From positions 116,515,307 to 116,579,306 of the forward strand of contig NC_089822.1 of the NCBI RefSeq assembly GCF_035046505.1: a stretch of 64,000 bases of DNA. Reading direction: 5' to 3'. Of the stretch, positions 49,190 through 60,879 are shown one piece after another. Both the position numbers and the translations under genes were made by a program. The notes below the pieces were generated by a model, which saw only the letters and a list, made by a program, of their open reading frames with translations, searched no databases and had not been told where the DNA came from. Each line of letters begins with the position of its first letter. Position 1 is the stretch's first letter. This stretch comes from Tiliqua scincoides. Lineage: Eukaryota > Chordata > Lepidosauria > Squamata > Scincidae.

Positions 49190-50310
49190 ACGCTGCGGAA
49201 AGCGCTTTCCCCTCCAACGCAGTGTTCTGATTTATTCATTCACGGAATTATGTCTGCATTTAGCAGGGAAACCACATTGCGCCCTTTCCCATCACTGGGC
49301 TGGTTCGCATATGCGTAGCCATCACTTGCTGACTGGCTGTTGGAACATGTGTGGATCCTTGGAAAAAATTTCCCTTAAGAGAAATGTGAGAGTTCAGTGC
49401 GCAGTCTCAGATCTATGGTGGCCCATTCACACATGCAGCTCAGCAGGAGCACTGCAGTCTCAAGGGCTGGGCACGCACGTGCGAATCAGATCACAGATGA
49501 ATACCTGTCCCAAAAGCTGAATTCCCACCATGTGAACCTGGCATGTTCTGATTTGGGGCCAGAAATGTGCAGATATAGAATCACTTGGTGTTTTTCAAAA
49601 AGCTTGCTTTTGCTTTATAGTGTCTCCTTAAAGCACACAGTTCAACTTGCACTGACATCTTTGAATGGAAGAGGATATACATTATTAAAAATGTAACAGT
49701 TTACAAAGAAATGTGTTATCTTTGGTTTTCACCAGGAAGCACCTTCCTTCAAGCACCATCTGTCTGTTCTCCCTGGGACTAAACTGTTGGTGACTCTGTG
49801 CCAGTGCTTTTCCATTTTCAAGAAACACTTCCCAGCATGTTTGGAAGTGTGCCAAGTCTTTCCTCATCATCTGATTCTGCTAGCCAAATGGGATGATGAC
49901 AAGAGGCACCGCATCCTGTGCCTTTAACAGCTCTGTGGTAGGCAGCAATCTAACAGGCATAGCTTTGCTGGCATAAAGAGGTAATGTTTGAGAAAGCTGT
50001 GTAGGGATGAATTCATGCCTGCTGTGTAGCTGTTAAAGGTAGCTCATTATTCAGAATCACAAATGTCAAAATACTACCACTGATTATCATGTAAATCCTA
50101 TATACTTGAGACCAATCTACCTACTTCACTTTATTTCTTCACTTTATTTCTGTAACCTTGATTACTGCAACTGAAGGCATGAACTGATTCCATTGGGCTA
50201 GGGGTGATCTCAAAAATCTGTTTGTATTGTTCTACCTATGATGTTCCATTCACATATGTAAACTATTATTTGAAGTCCTCAACTGATAAAGGTGCAAGAG
50301 TGACTGAGCT
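49190..50310. other. Intergenic stretch, nothing recognised
   Basis: No gene or named repeat recognised. Confidence 0.4.
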
Positions 50311-50316
50311 CTCTAT

Positions 50317-50495
50317 GGACCCAATCCTATCCAACTTTCCAGAGCCAATGCTGCCACAATGCAGCCTCAAGGAAAGGGATAAAGCAACCCCCTACCTTGA
50401 GGAGGCCTCCATGACCAACTGCCCACCACAGGATGCAGCATATGCCCCATTGGCATGGCTGCATCTGTGTTGGAAAGTTGGATAGGATTGGGCCC
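50317..50495. mobile_element. Harbinger-like MITE, copy 2
   Basis: 179 bp with ends GGACCCAATCCTATCCAACT and AGTTGGATAGGATTGGGCCC, flanked by TAT on both sides (50,314-50,316 and 50,496-50,498). Confidence 0.85.
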
Positions 50496-50673
50496 TATGA
50501 CTGCTCGCTTAATGTGTGAATTGACTCTTCTGAAAAGCTTTGTGTGCAAGGTGTTATGCAGGTTTTCACTGTTATTCACAGTTATTACAGTTCTCACATG
50601 ATGAATCAGCATAAATGAACCAACTCTTGATTCTCTAGTAAATGTGTGAATCAACGCACAGGAAAGTGAAATA

Positions 50674-51269
50674 CAGGCTGAGACTCGTTATTCGTGAGGG
50701 TTCCTTTCCAAGAACTCACCTGGATGGCAAAAAACACACTATAGCAAATCAATTTTAAAAACAAAGTCTCTTTCCTGTGATTTGAAAACAGCCTTGCTGA
50801 CCTTTATAATGCACAAAGAGGCAATCAATGTCTCTCCAGGCACTTAGGTTTCACTAGGAGGCAGCAGGCAGCTCCTTTACCAGGAGCCCCAGCAAGGGGG
50901 AAAGAATGGAGAAGGTGATAATTGCTGCCATTTTGCCTTCTTTCATGTGCTCAGGGGGAAGGGGGGAGTGAAGCATGCAGAGAGAATGATTGATGGATTG
51001 TCAGCCGGCTGCCCTCTCTGGCAACTGTTTTCCTTTAATTTAAAGGGCCCTTCTCATCAGCTTTGAGAGAAAAAATCTGTGGATACTTAGGTTATACCTG
51101 TATGACTGTCTCTCTGCAACAGTAAAAAGCAGTTTTTTAAACTGTGATTTGAAAGGGGTGCATTTTTTCCCTTCTCCAGGGATCAGCACATTCCTTCTCA
51201 TTTGTATGGGTCATTCGTGCTGAGTCAAATCCATTTATAAAAAATCAGTGTATAACAAGGCTGGACCAG
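50674..51269 (-). mobile_element. Tigger-like non-autonomous element, copy 3
   Basis: Inverted relative to 8214-8822. Starts CAGGCTGAGACTCGTTATTC and ends AGGCTGGACCAG, with TA on both sides (50,672-50,673 and 51,270-51,271). Confidence 0.8.
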
Positions 51270-51320
51270 TACATTTGACAGGATACAATGCAGCAAAGCC
51301 CCAGTTATGATCTGCTATAC

Positions 51321-51781
51321 CAGGGGGGCCCAAACCCCAGCCTGGGGGCCACTTGTGGACCTCAGGGACTCCCAATCTGGCCCACAGGGAACCCCCAGTC
51401 TCCAATGAGCCTCTGGCCCTCTAGAGATTTGCTGGAACCAGCACTGGCCCGACACAACTGTTCTCAGCATGAGGGCAACTGTTTGACCTCTCACAAGAGC
51501 TGTGGGACAAGGGCTCCCTCCACTGCTTGCTGTTTCACATCTGTGATGCAACAGCAGCAGTGAAGGAATGGCCAACTTTGCTTTGTGCAAGGCCTTTTAT
51601 AGGCCTTGTGCTATTGCAAGACCCTCTTTCATTCATGTAAGTTCCATCTCTAATATATTCATTGATGTAAATTTATGTAAATTTATTCAAATTTGAATTG
51701 TACATTCTTTTATTTCCCTGCCCCCAACACAGTGTCAGAGAGATGATGTGGCCCACCTGCCAAAAAGTTTGGACATCCCTA
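51321..51781. mobile_element. hAT-like element
   Basis: 461 bp starting CAGGGGGGCCCAAACCCC and ending GTTTGGACATCCCTA. The flanks TGCTATAC (51,313-51,320) and TGCTATAT (51,782-51,789) match at 7 of 8. Sister of 41,760-42,298. Confidence 0.8.
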
Positions 51782-52140
51782 TGCTATATCACATGCACAT
51801 TCCCACTGATGCTTCCAATAAACATGCAAGACTTATTTCTTAATAGTTTGAAAAGTTACTTGCTTTTCCTGACTCATACAGTCAGTGACAGTCCATTCTA
51901 CTCATACAGTACTTTGGTGCAAAAAAATAAAATTAAATGACCTCAGCAATAATTTAATGCAATTACAATCTATTTGCTGGATTTTTTTTGGCCTTATTTT
52001 TATTTGTATTGGAAATACTGAGCACTTCAGGACACACTATAGCTTCCTTTAGAAGCTGCCACCCAGTGGTGTATGAAGGTCATTTGGTATTGGGGCCTAT
52101 AAATTTTTGACACCTCCCTCATACGACAAAATTAAATAAT

Positions 52141-52396
52141 CTGGGCTGCAAGCCCAGGTGGGAGCCCTAGTCTACCTGCCCAGCAAACCTTGGACACAGA
52201 GGCCAAAGTTTAACCTGGAGCCCAGGTCTACCTACCTGGAAGAAGCAATTCCCAAAGGCAGTCAGTATGGGAGCCCAGGTCTATCCAGCAGGTAAATCTG
52301 GGCTCCAAGTCCAGACAGGAACTTAGGTCTACCCACCCAGCAATCCTCAGCCACAGAGGCACAAGTTCAACCAGGAGCCCAGGTCTACCTGTCTGG
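52141..52396. repeat. Partial tandem duplication, 157-bp period
   Basis: The 99 bases from 52,141 (CTGGGCTGCAAGCCCAGG through GAGCCCAGGTCTACCTACCTGG) are repeated with changes from 52,298 to 52,396. Between them is another GAGCCCAGGTCTA piece. Non-coding. Confidence 0.7.
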
Positions 52397-52600
52397 TTGA
52401 CCTGGGTTCTGAAGTTAAGAACCCTCCCGACACAAACTCTGGATCCATCCCTGTCTCAGTGACATACTGCCCCTGCATCTGGAGGTTCAATGTAGCTACC
52501 ATGATTAATAACACTGATAGACTATAGTCCACAATCAGCGTTTAGAATTTGCTTTAAAAGTCATCTAGGCCAGTGTACAACACCACCCAAGTTTCCCACC

Positions 52601-53376
52601 AATTGCATCACTAGGGTTGGTGTCACCCAGTCTGATAACACATAGTGTCACCCCCAATAACTTTATTTATTTTAATATAGAGCAATACAGGTTACCCAAC
52701 TAATCAGTAACCAACAAAAAAAGTGGCCAACTTGATGACACTTACAACTGAACATGGGGTTCTAGTATTAGCTCTCATAAGTGGAAAAGGGAGCTAACTC
52801 ATAATAACATGTAACTGGTTCCGTAGTGTTTCATAATGACATCTCATTAGCTCTCAGAACACTCAGACTCATTGGTCAGTTTTGAGTTAAGGAAATCCAC
52901 TTTTTGTGGCATAAGGCAGTTGTGCCTTTCTGGTTATTTGGCTATAGCTTTTGTTAGAACAAAGATATTTCAATGTGGTTTGTTTCATTGCATTCTGTTG
53001 TAAGTTACGCATCTAATGGTATATAACACCACAATTTCCACAATTCTGGTCAATAGTGCTGTCACACACACACACCCCACTGAGGGTGTCACCTTACTAA
53101 CATGTTACTGGTTCCATGCTGTGTCATAATAGCATCTCATTAGCTCTTCAAATACTCAGCCTCATTGATCTGTTCTGAGTTAAGGAAATGTACTTCTTGT
53201 TACACAAGACAATTGCATTTTTCTTCTCTGTTTTTTTGCCCATACCTTTTGATAGAATGGGGATATTTCACTCAATTTTTTAATTGCATTCTGCTGTACA
53301 TTACGCATTGAATGATGTATTATTCCTACAAATCACGATTTTAGCAATTTTGGTCGCTAGTGGTGTCATCCCCCTG
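52601..53376 (+). mobile_element. Degraded hAT-like elements, CAGTGGC(A/G)TC family
   Basis: Starts near ATTGCATCACTAGGGTTGG. Contains two successive copies of the family interior (ATTTGGCTATAGCTTTTGTT and GCCCATACCTTTTGATAGAA, each followed by a GCATTCTG block). The right end is unclear, and the flanks show no duplication. Confidence 0.55.
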
Positions 53377-53775
53377 CAGTTTGGCCCCAGGGCTCACAGT
53401 CTCCTCAGCCCCCCATTTGTACACCAGTGCTTCCACACACCCCACCGCAAGTCACAAGGACTGAAATTCATTTTGTTGTCAGATAAAAGTCAAGACTTAA
53501 AAAAACTAGAAACAGTTCACAATACATGTGTATTGGTGGAGATTCGGCACCTACAGTCCTCTCATTTTGATTCTCAAGAAAGGAAGAAAGTAGTGTTATC
53601 CACTTTTGTCCCAAAGAAGGGACATTCTATACCCAAGAAAACCAATGTTAATCTTAAGAACATCTCTACTGGTTTAAATCAAAGGCCAGCAATGTAGTTC
53701 AACATTCTGTTTCTAACAGTGCCTAGCAAGGTGTTTCTAGGAAGCCAACAAGAAGGGCTTCACAGCTACAACCCT

Positions 53776-54325
53776 CTCCATAAGAAAAGCCCGAATGAAA
53801 GCCCATCTAGTCCAGCCTCCTATATCTCAGTGGCTCACCAGATGCCTCAGGGAGCACACAAGACAACAGAAGACTTGCACCCTTGTGCCCTCCCTTGTAT
53901 CTGACATTCTGAGGTAGCCTAATTCTAAAATCAGGAGGTTGCACATACACATCATGGCTTGTAACCTGTGATGGATTTTTCTTCCAGAAATTTGTGCAAT
54001 TCCCTTTTAAAGGCATCCAGGCCAGATGTCATCACCACATTCTGTGGCAAGGAGTTCCACAGACTATTATATGCTAGGTAAAGAAATATTTTTTGTCTGT
54101 CCTATGTCTCCCAAAACTCAATTTTAGGGAATGTCCCTTGGTTCTGGTGTTGTGTAAGAAGGAAAAGAACATCACCCTATCTACTTTATTCATCCCTTGC
54201 ATAATTTTGTATGTCTCAATCATGTCCTCCCTCAAGTGCCTTTTTTCTGGACTGAAGAGCCCCACTCTGTAGCCTTTTCTCATAAGGAAGGTGCCCCAGC
54301 CGGGTAATCATTTTAGTCACTCTCT
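53776..54325 (-). mobile_element. CR1-like LINE, 3' 0.55 kb
   Basis: On the - strand the end of the reverse transcriptase is readable (HLREDMIETYKIMQGMNKVD, RHRTDKKYFFT), followed by ACTCCTTGCCACA and GGACTAGATGGGC at the 3' end. Typical CR1 C-terminal and 3' sequence. 5' truncated, frame interrupted. Confidence 0.88.
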
Positions 54326-54595
54326 CTTCTGCTGCTGCTGAGTAGTGTGTAGGTGTTACTGCTGAAAAGCAGCCTACATGAAAATTGGGGACCCCCATAT
54401 CTTGAAATATGATCAAGAATTGGTATTTTCTCTTTTGTCATTTGCAGTTAATGAATTTTTTTGTGAATGAGCTGATTTCTGGCCATCAGCTGCTTAATGA
54501 TGTCACTTCCTGCTTAATGACATCACTTCCGGCCCTCAGCAGGTGCCCTGAATGCTAACTTTGGCTCTCTGTATAAAACCAGTTTGACACCCCTG
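54323..54595 (-). mobile_element. hAT-like MITE (GTTTGACAC-end family), copy 3
   Basis: Inverted relative to the copies at 23,373 and 32,760. It ends AGTTTGACACCCCTG at 54,595 and joins the CR1 fragment directly at its other side, where the expected end is missing. Confidence 0.75.
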
Positions 54596-55360
54596 TTCTA
54601 AAATGTATGTCATGGTTAATAGCCTGTGCCTTAATAAAATAAATCTGAACTGTGGGTCATGACGCACTTGGTGGGTCCAAAGCTGAAACTGACAAGGAAA
54701 ATACATGAAGCCCTATGGAAAGTGAAACTGAGCGACATCACGTTTACTTGTGAGTAGACAACAATGCCTTATTCCATTGCAAAGGGTATGCCAAGAGGAA
54801 TCCAACACCTTTAGAGTGGCCCCAATCTGCTGAACACAGCCCCCCAAAAGGAGAAGGAAGTCCCTCCCTCCAAGTTGACAAATGTATTGAGCCCTATAAA
54901 AGCAAAACTATGCTACATGTTCATGTTCACTCATGAGTAAGCAAACATGTCTTGGCTTGTGTTGAAGGTCAGGCGAAGGGGAATGCAAAGCTACCAGAAT
55001 CAGATGACTCAATCTGATGAAAGAGGCGTTCAACAGATGCTCCAGAAGGCAGCCCCCCCCCACTATAAAGGATAACAGAGGCTTGAACTGGTAAGCTGTA
55101 TTTTTTTTCTTTTTTAGACTTATAAAGCTAGGTGAGTCCTGATAGTGTGTCATTTTAAACAGTAGGTTCTGGTGCTAATAGGTTTAGGAATGACTGCTTT
55201 ATTGGAAATGATTGTTGTCTTTTCCAGACTCATCTCCCCTGTTTTCCTGCGGAGCCTCCTCTCCTCTCCTCATCACTCTGGGGTTTTAATGCTGTTTAGA
55301 GAAGCTTTGAATCTCAGCCTAGCCCAAACAAAAAACTGATTTCATCCCAAATCACACTAA

Positions 55361-55540
55361 GGGTGCAATCCTAACCAACTTAGGACAACTTGCATAGCTG
55401 TGTACTGTGGGACATGTGCTGCATCCTGCAGTTGGGGGCCAGTCATGGAGGCCTCCTCAAGGCAAGGCGATATTTGTTCCCTTACCTTGGAGTTGCATTG
55501 CCCTTTCTTCAGTGCTGGAAAGTTGGTTAGGATTGAGGTC
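55361..55540. mobile_element. Harbinger-like MITE, copy 3 (nested)
   Basis: Starts GGGTGCAATCCTAACCAACT and ends AGTTGGTTAGGATTGAGGTC, flanked by TAA (55,358-55,360 and 55,541-55,543). Confidence 0.85.
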
Positions 55541-55602
55541 TAAACTGGTTTAAATATAAGAACTTAAATTGAACAGGGCACTGGGTAGGGTTGAAAAATT
55601 TA

Positions 55603-55786
55603 GGGCGCAATCCTAACCCCTTATGTCAGTGCTTTCCAGCACTGACATAAGGGCAATGCAGCTCTGAGGTAAGGGAACAAACATTCCCTTACTTTGAGGA
55701 GGCCTCAGTGAGTGACACCCAACTGCAGGCTGCAGCACACGTCCCAATGCTGGAAAGCACTGACATAAGGGGTTAGGATTGCGCCC
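55603..55786. mobile_element. Harbinger-like MITE, copy 4 (nested)
   Basis: Starts GGGCGCAATCCTAACCCCTT and ends AAGGGGTTAGGATTGCGCCC, flanked by TTA (55,600-55,602 and 55,787-55,789). The ends are perfect over 20 bases, so this is the youngest-looking copy. It also holds an internal hairpin around TGTCAGTGCTTTCCAGCACT. Confidence 0.9.
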
Positions 55787-56034
55787 TTACTGATTTTTTT
55801 GGGGGGGAGGGGTAGGGTTGAGGTTATTGCAGGCAGGCAACAGAGAGAATTCACTTGGTGGAACAGGGCTTCCTCATCTCCCCTTATTTAATGGATTAAT
55901 CATTTATAATTATTTATTTTAATTTGCTTGAATATGTCACTTCCAGCTATGACATCACTTCTGGTGGGTCCAGGACAGACTGTCATTCTAAAAAGTGGGT
56001 CCTGGTGCTAAAAAGTGTGAGAACCACTGGTTTA

Positions 56035-57420
56035 GCCTGTTCAGTGTCTAAATCTGAGAGCACAGACTCATATTACACTATCACCAGCCTCTAGGGTTAA
56101 TAACTCAAGTCAGAGATACTTTGGTGTAGATACTCCAGCTCCATGGCTAGCATTTGTTTTCTTTTTAAAAGAGACACAAAAAGCTAGCAAGTTGAGAAAT
56201 AGCGTAATAACAGAGATCCATGATGAGATCTCCTGGCTGCACGTTGAGAGTTTAACCCTTTACTCCATGCCATTGTCCACATATCAATGATCCAACCCAA
56301 GCTATTACGATCCTCCCAGTGGCAAACACATAGGTACAATATAAAGAACACCATTTCTTTTTCAGTGAGGAGTTCATGGGGAGGAGGAGTAGATTTAGAT
56401 CTGGAAAATGATCTAAACTCCCCTGTCCCACACTGTTGCTTCTCCAATCAAACTGAAGAACGGTTCAGACATTTGATCAGACTCAGACATCAAATCAGTA
56501 CACAGTTCAGCACACAAGATATTTTTGTTTGCACACATGTTGACTGCAGAATCTTCGAATGCCTCCAGCCTGACATTTGATCTCTTTCAATTCTATCAAC
56601 CCAGATACAAGAAGGCACTTGACCATCAGCTGGAAACATCACACAAGCCAATTTTAACCATTATTTAGTAGAATGTCACATTTCTGGTAGAGGACAGATA
56701 TACAAAATGAACCATCTCTGCAGATTTTGTATTTGTGATATCTGGACGATAGAGAATCTACCACTCTGTTCACCTGAATGCTTCATCTATAGATCTGTGT
56801 GTCAAAAGCATCTCTTATGCATTCTAAACAAGAATCATGGATGCATTGAGCAAGATCTGTTTTCCCTTGAAGATTATTTTGTAACTTACAAACTCTCTCT
56901 GATCTTGGTATGTTCAAAATCACATAGAAGTTGACTACCAGTGATCTAACAAATATGTTGAATGTCATGTTGCTTCAGTGGTACAAGTATGGTGTTGGGG
57001 CATGGTTCAGGTGTCTTGTATTTTGAAAAATCTGGATGTAAACTGTAATAAGACTAACTGAAATTTGGCTCAACTAATGATGCAAGTTGTCCTGGGGACT
57101 TAGATTAACCCATTATGTAGGTGAGAGAATAACACTGGGGATAATATTGATATTAAGGTTCTCAAAATGTGTATTTTAAGTTTGTATTCCAGTTTGATTT
57201 TCTGTCTGAGAAATCTGGTAAGTTCTAAAGCTGGTTTGGTCTTTGGCTAAAACAATAAATATGAATCTACTGGAAGCGACTGGGCACTGATAATGAACAA
57301 GAAAATCATGTCTAAACACAGCTGTCCCCCACCCCAAAGATAGCTCAATCTTTCAGTACTGGGCAAGTGATCTCTATCAACATTACCCTGCACATCAGCA
57401 GAACACACTAGACAGAGCAG
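56035..57420. other. Intergenic stretch, nothing recognised
   Basis: No supported gene or repeat between the composite hAT and the UBL4A 3' end. Confidence 0.4.
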
Positions 57421-57424
57421 ATCA

Positions 57425-57575
57425 GTCTCACCCATCACCACCTTTAATGGACGGGGTTACAGATGCTCAACGCCCTTTTAACGACAGTCCAGAAGGATCC
57501 ATTAACCCCAAGCTGGGCCCCGCCCAGGGGCTCTGTGTCCAAAGGGGCATTCAGAGTTGTCCCCAAGTTCAGCAG
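57425..57575 (-). other. UBL4A: UBL4A 3' UTR
   Basis: Short untranslated tail between the TAG (57,576-57,578) and an ATTAAA signal. The end is inferred to be about 20 bases past the signal. Confidence 0.65.
57443..57448 (-). terminator. UBL4A: Polyadenylation signal ATTAAA of UBL4A
   Basis: TTTAAT on the + strand, about 130 bases past the stop codon. It is the common variant hexamer; no canonical AATAAA is closer. Confidence 0.6.
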
Positions 57576-60500
57576 CTAATCCAGAAAGCCCATTTCTACA
57601 GCCTCAGCCACTTCAGGGTGGAGCAAGCGTGTTGCCAGGCGCTCTATGTCATCCAAACTCAGCAATCGAAGGCTTCGCTCATAATCCTAGAGAAGGGAGG
57701 AGAAGAAAATGTAATACACAGCCAGACATTTTGTGGTAAGGAGGCTTAAGGGTACACTGGTGTGAGGGGGAGAGGAAGGGAGAAAATCAGTAGAAAGCAG
57801 CTAGCCTAATAGGTTTCAGAATATTCAGTATTAATAAAATAACTTCTGTTTTTAAAAACGGCAAGTGCTTGTCAACTATACCAGTAGCTTCAAAAGACAA
57901 TGCCAATGCAATCCTTGGAATACAGCAACAGATTTTAAACAGGGAGATTACACTCAACGTCCCTATTCTGCCAATTGGACAGGCCTCGGTAATTCACTAT
58001 AACTGGCTCACACATGCAAGATGTGGACAACTGTAATATAAAGTGATGACTTGCATGCACCATCTCAGACCACAGACAGAACTTTCACTCCCTTTTGCAT
58101 GCAAAGGTTTCCAGTGTTAATTATCAACTGATGTGAAGTCAGGTGGGTGTTCCTCTGCCTGCCAAAGAACTAGAGGTTATCTCAAAGGGTTGTTGGTTGA
58201 CTGAGAAAAAGGCTGCAAAAGTGTTTTGCAAAGTGAAACTGCAGACCCATCTATTAGGGATTTAGAGCACAATCCTGTGCATGCTTACTCTCAGGTAAGT
58301 GTGGATAGGACTTCACAAGCAAAACTTGAGGGAACTGCCACCCTTCTCCCCCTGCAGTTCTGTATGAGAAGTTACCTTTTGCAGTTGCTCCAGCACCTTC
58401 TCAGCATCAGCCACACTAAAATGCTTGCCCAGGACTTGGGCCAGTGTATGCCAGATGACAGGATTTTGTGGGGGACCAGCTCTACGGCCAGGTTCCTCAG
58501 GTGATGCCTTCTCTGGAGGCTTGATCACAAGGTTGAGCTTTGACTCAGGCCCAATAGAATAATCAGAAAGACTGTGTTCATCTGGGAAAGACAAAAAAGT
58601 CTGCTGAAAGGCTGGTCACTGTCTAGGGAACAATCTGTACTTTGGTGATGGACAAGACAGCCACTTGGCCAGAATGTTCAATGCTTTCCCCTCAACAGCC
58701 ATTGTTTGACATGACCTTGAGAGATGCAATTATTTTTTTAATAAGCTAAAGAACTAGGGGTTCCGTTTGCCACCTTCCTAGATTGGGACCACACTGGAAA
58801 TGTTTGCTGTAGCTATCAGAGAACACCCAAGCAACTCTTAAAGGCAAAGATTCTCAATATCTTTTATGAAACAGTTATTTATGTTGCAGCTCATTCAAAA
58901 TAGCTTATACTGTCCTAACATATCCAAATGATTTAGCAGAGCTGTCTGTAGGGTACTAGCAAAACACGAGATCACTCTTTTCTACAGTAGGTACTGTCAA
59001 CCTGCAACTATGAGACTCAAGGTTAACAAATGGGTTTAAAAGGAATGAGAAAGCCCATACAGAGCAATTGGCTGAGATTCTCAGGAATCAAAAGTACAAA
59101 ATATCCTGCTATTTCTCTGGAGCAAAAACAGTTGGTTCAATTATTCTTACAGCTGGCAACTACAGAGCACACACTGTCCTTCAAAGAAGCCACTGGTGGC
59201 TTTAATTAATTAATGCAACCCTGCCTCCTATCCTAGATGAGCTGGCCACTATTCACCCATCCCCAGCTGCCCAGTCATTAATCTCTGGCACTCACCTGCA
59301 AGAGCCTTGCCTTTGAAAAGCAGACGCTGCTGGGACACTGGGATATTCAGCTTCTCTGAGACCAGGCGTTTCAGAGAGGAGATGCGCTCATCTGGGGAAA
59401 CCTGCAAAACAAGAGCATGGTAAGACAGGGATTAAGCAGACAAATGGGCAAGATCCATGGATAATCTTCATATTCCCAAGACTGCAGGCCCTTATTAAAC
59501 ACAGATCTAGAAAAGTTGACACAGGAAACTAGTTCAGTCCTTTGCCTAAGGCTGGATATCTGCCACTTAAAGATTCTTTCACTAAATACCCACTTAAAAT
59601 AAGAGAGTTCCACCCAAGCTTCTCTAGGAAGCTTGCCTCACTTGTAAATCGCCTCAGCATTTTTTTTTTGGTATTTAAATTATAGTTTCCAACATTTATT
59701 CTGACACAACTTCTGTATAATTAATAGTTGCACAAAGACAACAATTCCACAAGGGGTATTTCTATCAGTATTAAGAGGTTTGTCTGCCTGTTTTGCAGCC
59801 ATTAGATAACACTGACTATTTATATATCACTTTTCAGCTTGAAATAAAATTTGTTTCCCCCCCCCCCCCATCCATGACAAAGGAATACGAAAGTGCTGGT
59901 ATTAAGCTACTAGAAGAAAATGTGATTTATTTATTTACTTCCTGTATTTCTAGCCTGCCTTTCTCACCCTAGGGGAACTGTGAATTAGAAGTTAAAATCT
60001 CAGTTTAATGATGGGCACAGAGTCCCTGAGGTCACCCACTCTGTTCCAGCCACCTCCATAACGTGGCATGATTAACACAGGTCTGTCTCCTTCTAAGAGG
60101 ATGAGCAGGTTCAAGAAACAATTTGAGTCTGCTGGAAGAACAACAGCTACCATATAGCTACTGTGTATTCTTAGTATACTTGGGGTCAAAGCCTGCTTGG
60201 AAGGAAGTCAGATCTTTTGATCGGGAAGCCTTTAACTCCACAGCAGCAGTTCCCAATCTTTAGGAACCCACAGACCACTGAGGCACAAACTGGATCACTG
60301 TGGACCACGTGAGGCTGTGGAGAGTCCGGTCTCTGGTGCTCTGCCCCCCAAGCGCTCCCCCGGGGACGATCAGAGGGGGTGGGAATGGACCGCCCACAGC
60401 CACAGCTGACGCTTCAGAGCCTGTGGCTGTGGGAGGCCCACTCTCTGTGGGAGAAGACACTGGAAGTGGGGAAAGGGGGCGCTTTTCCTGAGGCCTCGCG

Positions 60501-60826
60501 GCCCACTGCTCAGGGTCTCGCAGCCCACCTGTGGCCCACAGAGCAGGGGTTGGGAAGCAGCACTCTGAACTGCAGGCACCCAGGGAGCTGGAGCCTGGAA
60601 GGAAGGCACAGAGACGGGCTCCTCTTTCTCCCCGGCCCCCGCTGGAGCCCCTCGGGCTGAGCCAAGGTCTGCACTGCCACAGCCCTCCCCTGCCCCTGCA
60701 GCCCGACGGGCTTGGCTCTCTGGGCTGGGAAGCCACAGCCAGGCAGCCCCCTCGGCCCCCGGAAGAGAGGCAGCATACCTGGAGGCTGCATTCCCGGCCC
60801 TGGAGTGCTTTCACCGTAAGCAGCAT
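57576..60826 (-). CDS. UBL4A: Ubiquitin-like protein 4A, complete, four exons
   Basis: GET5 homologue. It is part of the cytosolic BAG6-TRC35-UBL4A complex that passes tail-anchored membrane proteins to TRC40. Coding exons in transcription order: 60,826-60,779, 59,401-59,296, 58,581-58,376, 57,686-57,576; lengths 48, 106, 206 and 111, all GT/AG, phases agree. The product is 156 residues against 157 in human (from memory). The ubiquitin-like domain starts MLLTVKALQGRECSLQ and runs through QQRLLFKGKALADEHSLSDY and SIGPESKLNLVIKP (about residues 1-73). A proline-rich linker follows, then the helical C-terminal region (QVLGKHFSVADAEKVLEQLQ, DYERSLRLLSLDDIERLATR) that ends GFLD. The start is the first ATG after a TATA-like box and matches the family N-terminus. 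It faces PLXNA3 tail to tail, as in mammals. Confidence 0.97.
59645..60000. repeat. Repeat fragments in UBL4A intron 1
   Basis: A T-run (59,661), a C-run (59,860) and a LINE-tail-like piece ATTTATTTATTTACTTCCTG with GCCTGCCTTTCTCACCC (about 59,925-59,990). Degraded. Confidence 0.4.
60244..60563 (+). mobile_element. GC-rich hAT-like element in UBL4A intron 1
   Basis: Left end CAGCAGTTCCCAATCTTTAG, right end GGGGTTGGGAAGCAGC, a degraded inverted pair. The middle GGAATGGACCGCCCACAGCC is shared with 48,420-48,490. It contributes much of the GC-richness just downstream of the first exon. Confidence 0.65.
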
Positions 60827-60879
60827 CTCGGGATCCCGCAGCCCTGAAAGCCGAGCGGCCCCTTTAACTGAACCATAGA

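Larger units (their letters stand above)
54640..56029 (-). mobile_element. hAT-like composite element, inverted relative of 5218-6000
   Basis: Ends AGTGTGAGAACCACTG at 56,029. Read inverted it matches the inner part of the 4907-6232 element block by block, for example GTTCCACCAAGTGAATTCTC and AACTTGGAGGGAGGGAC. It carries two Harbinger-like MITEs absent from the other copy. The left limit is approximate. Confidence 0.7.

Noticed and set aside
48382-49520. Several overlapping long open frames (up to 310 codons) on both strands
   Set aside because: They arise from very high GC content. They are Arg/Pro/Ala-rich, contradict one another, and show no domain or splice support.
52560-53376. Possible CRISPR-like spaced repeats
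   Set aside because: The repeated words are shared interiors of a dispersed transposon family with irregular spacing, in vertebrate DNA.
53284-53697. 137-codon + strand frame
   Set aside because: Its first part lies in a hAT-like repeat, and the remainder matches no family I know.
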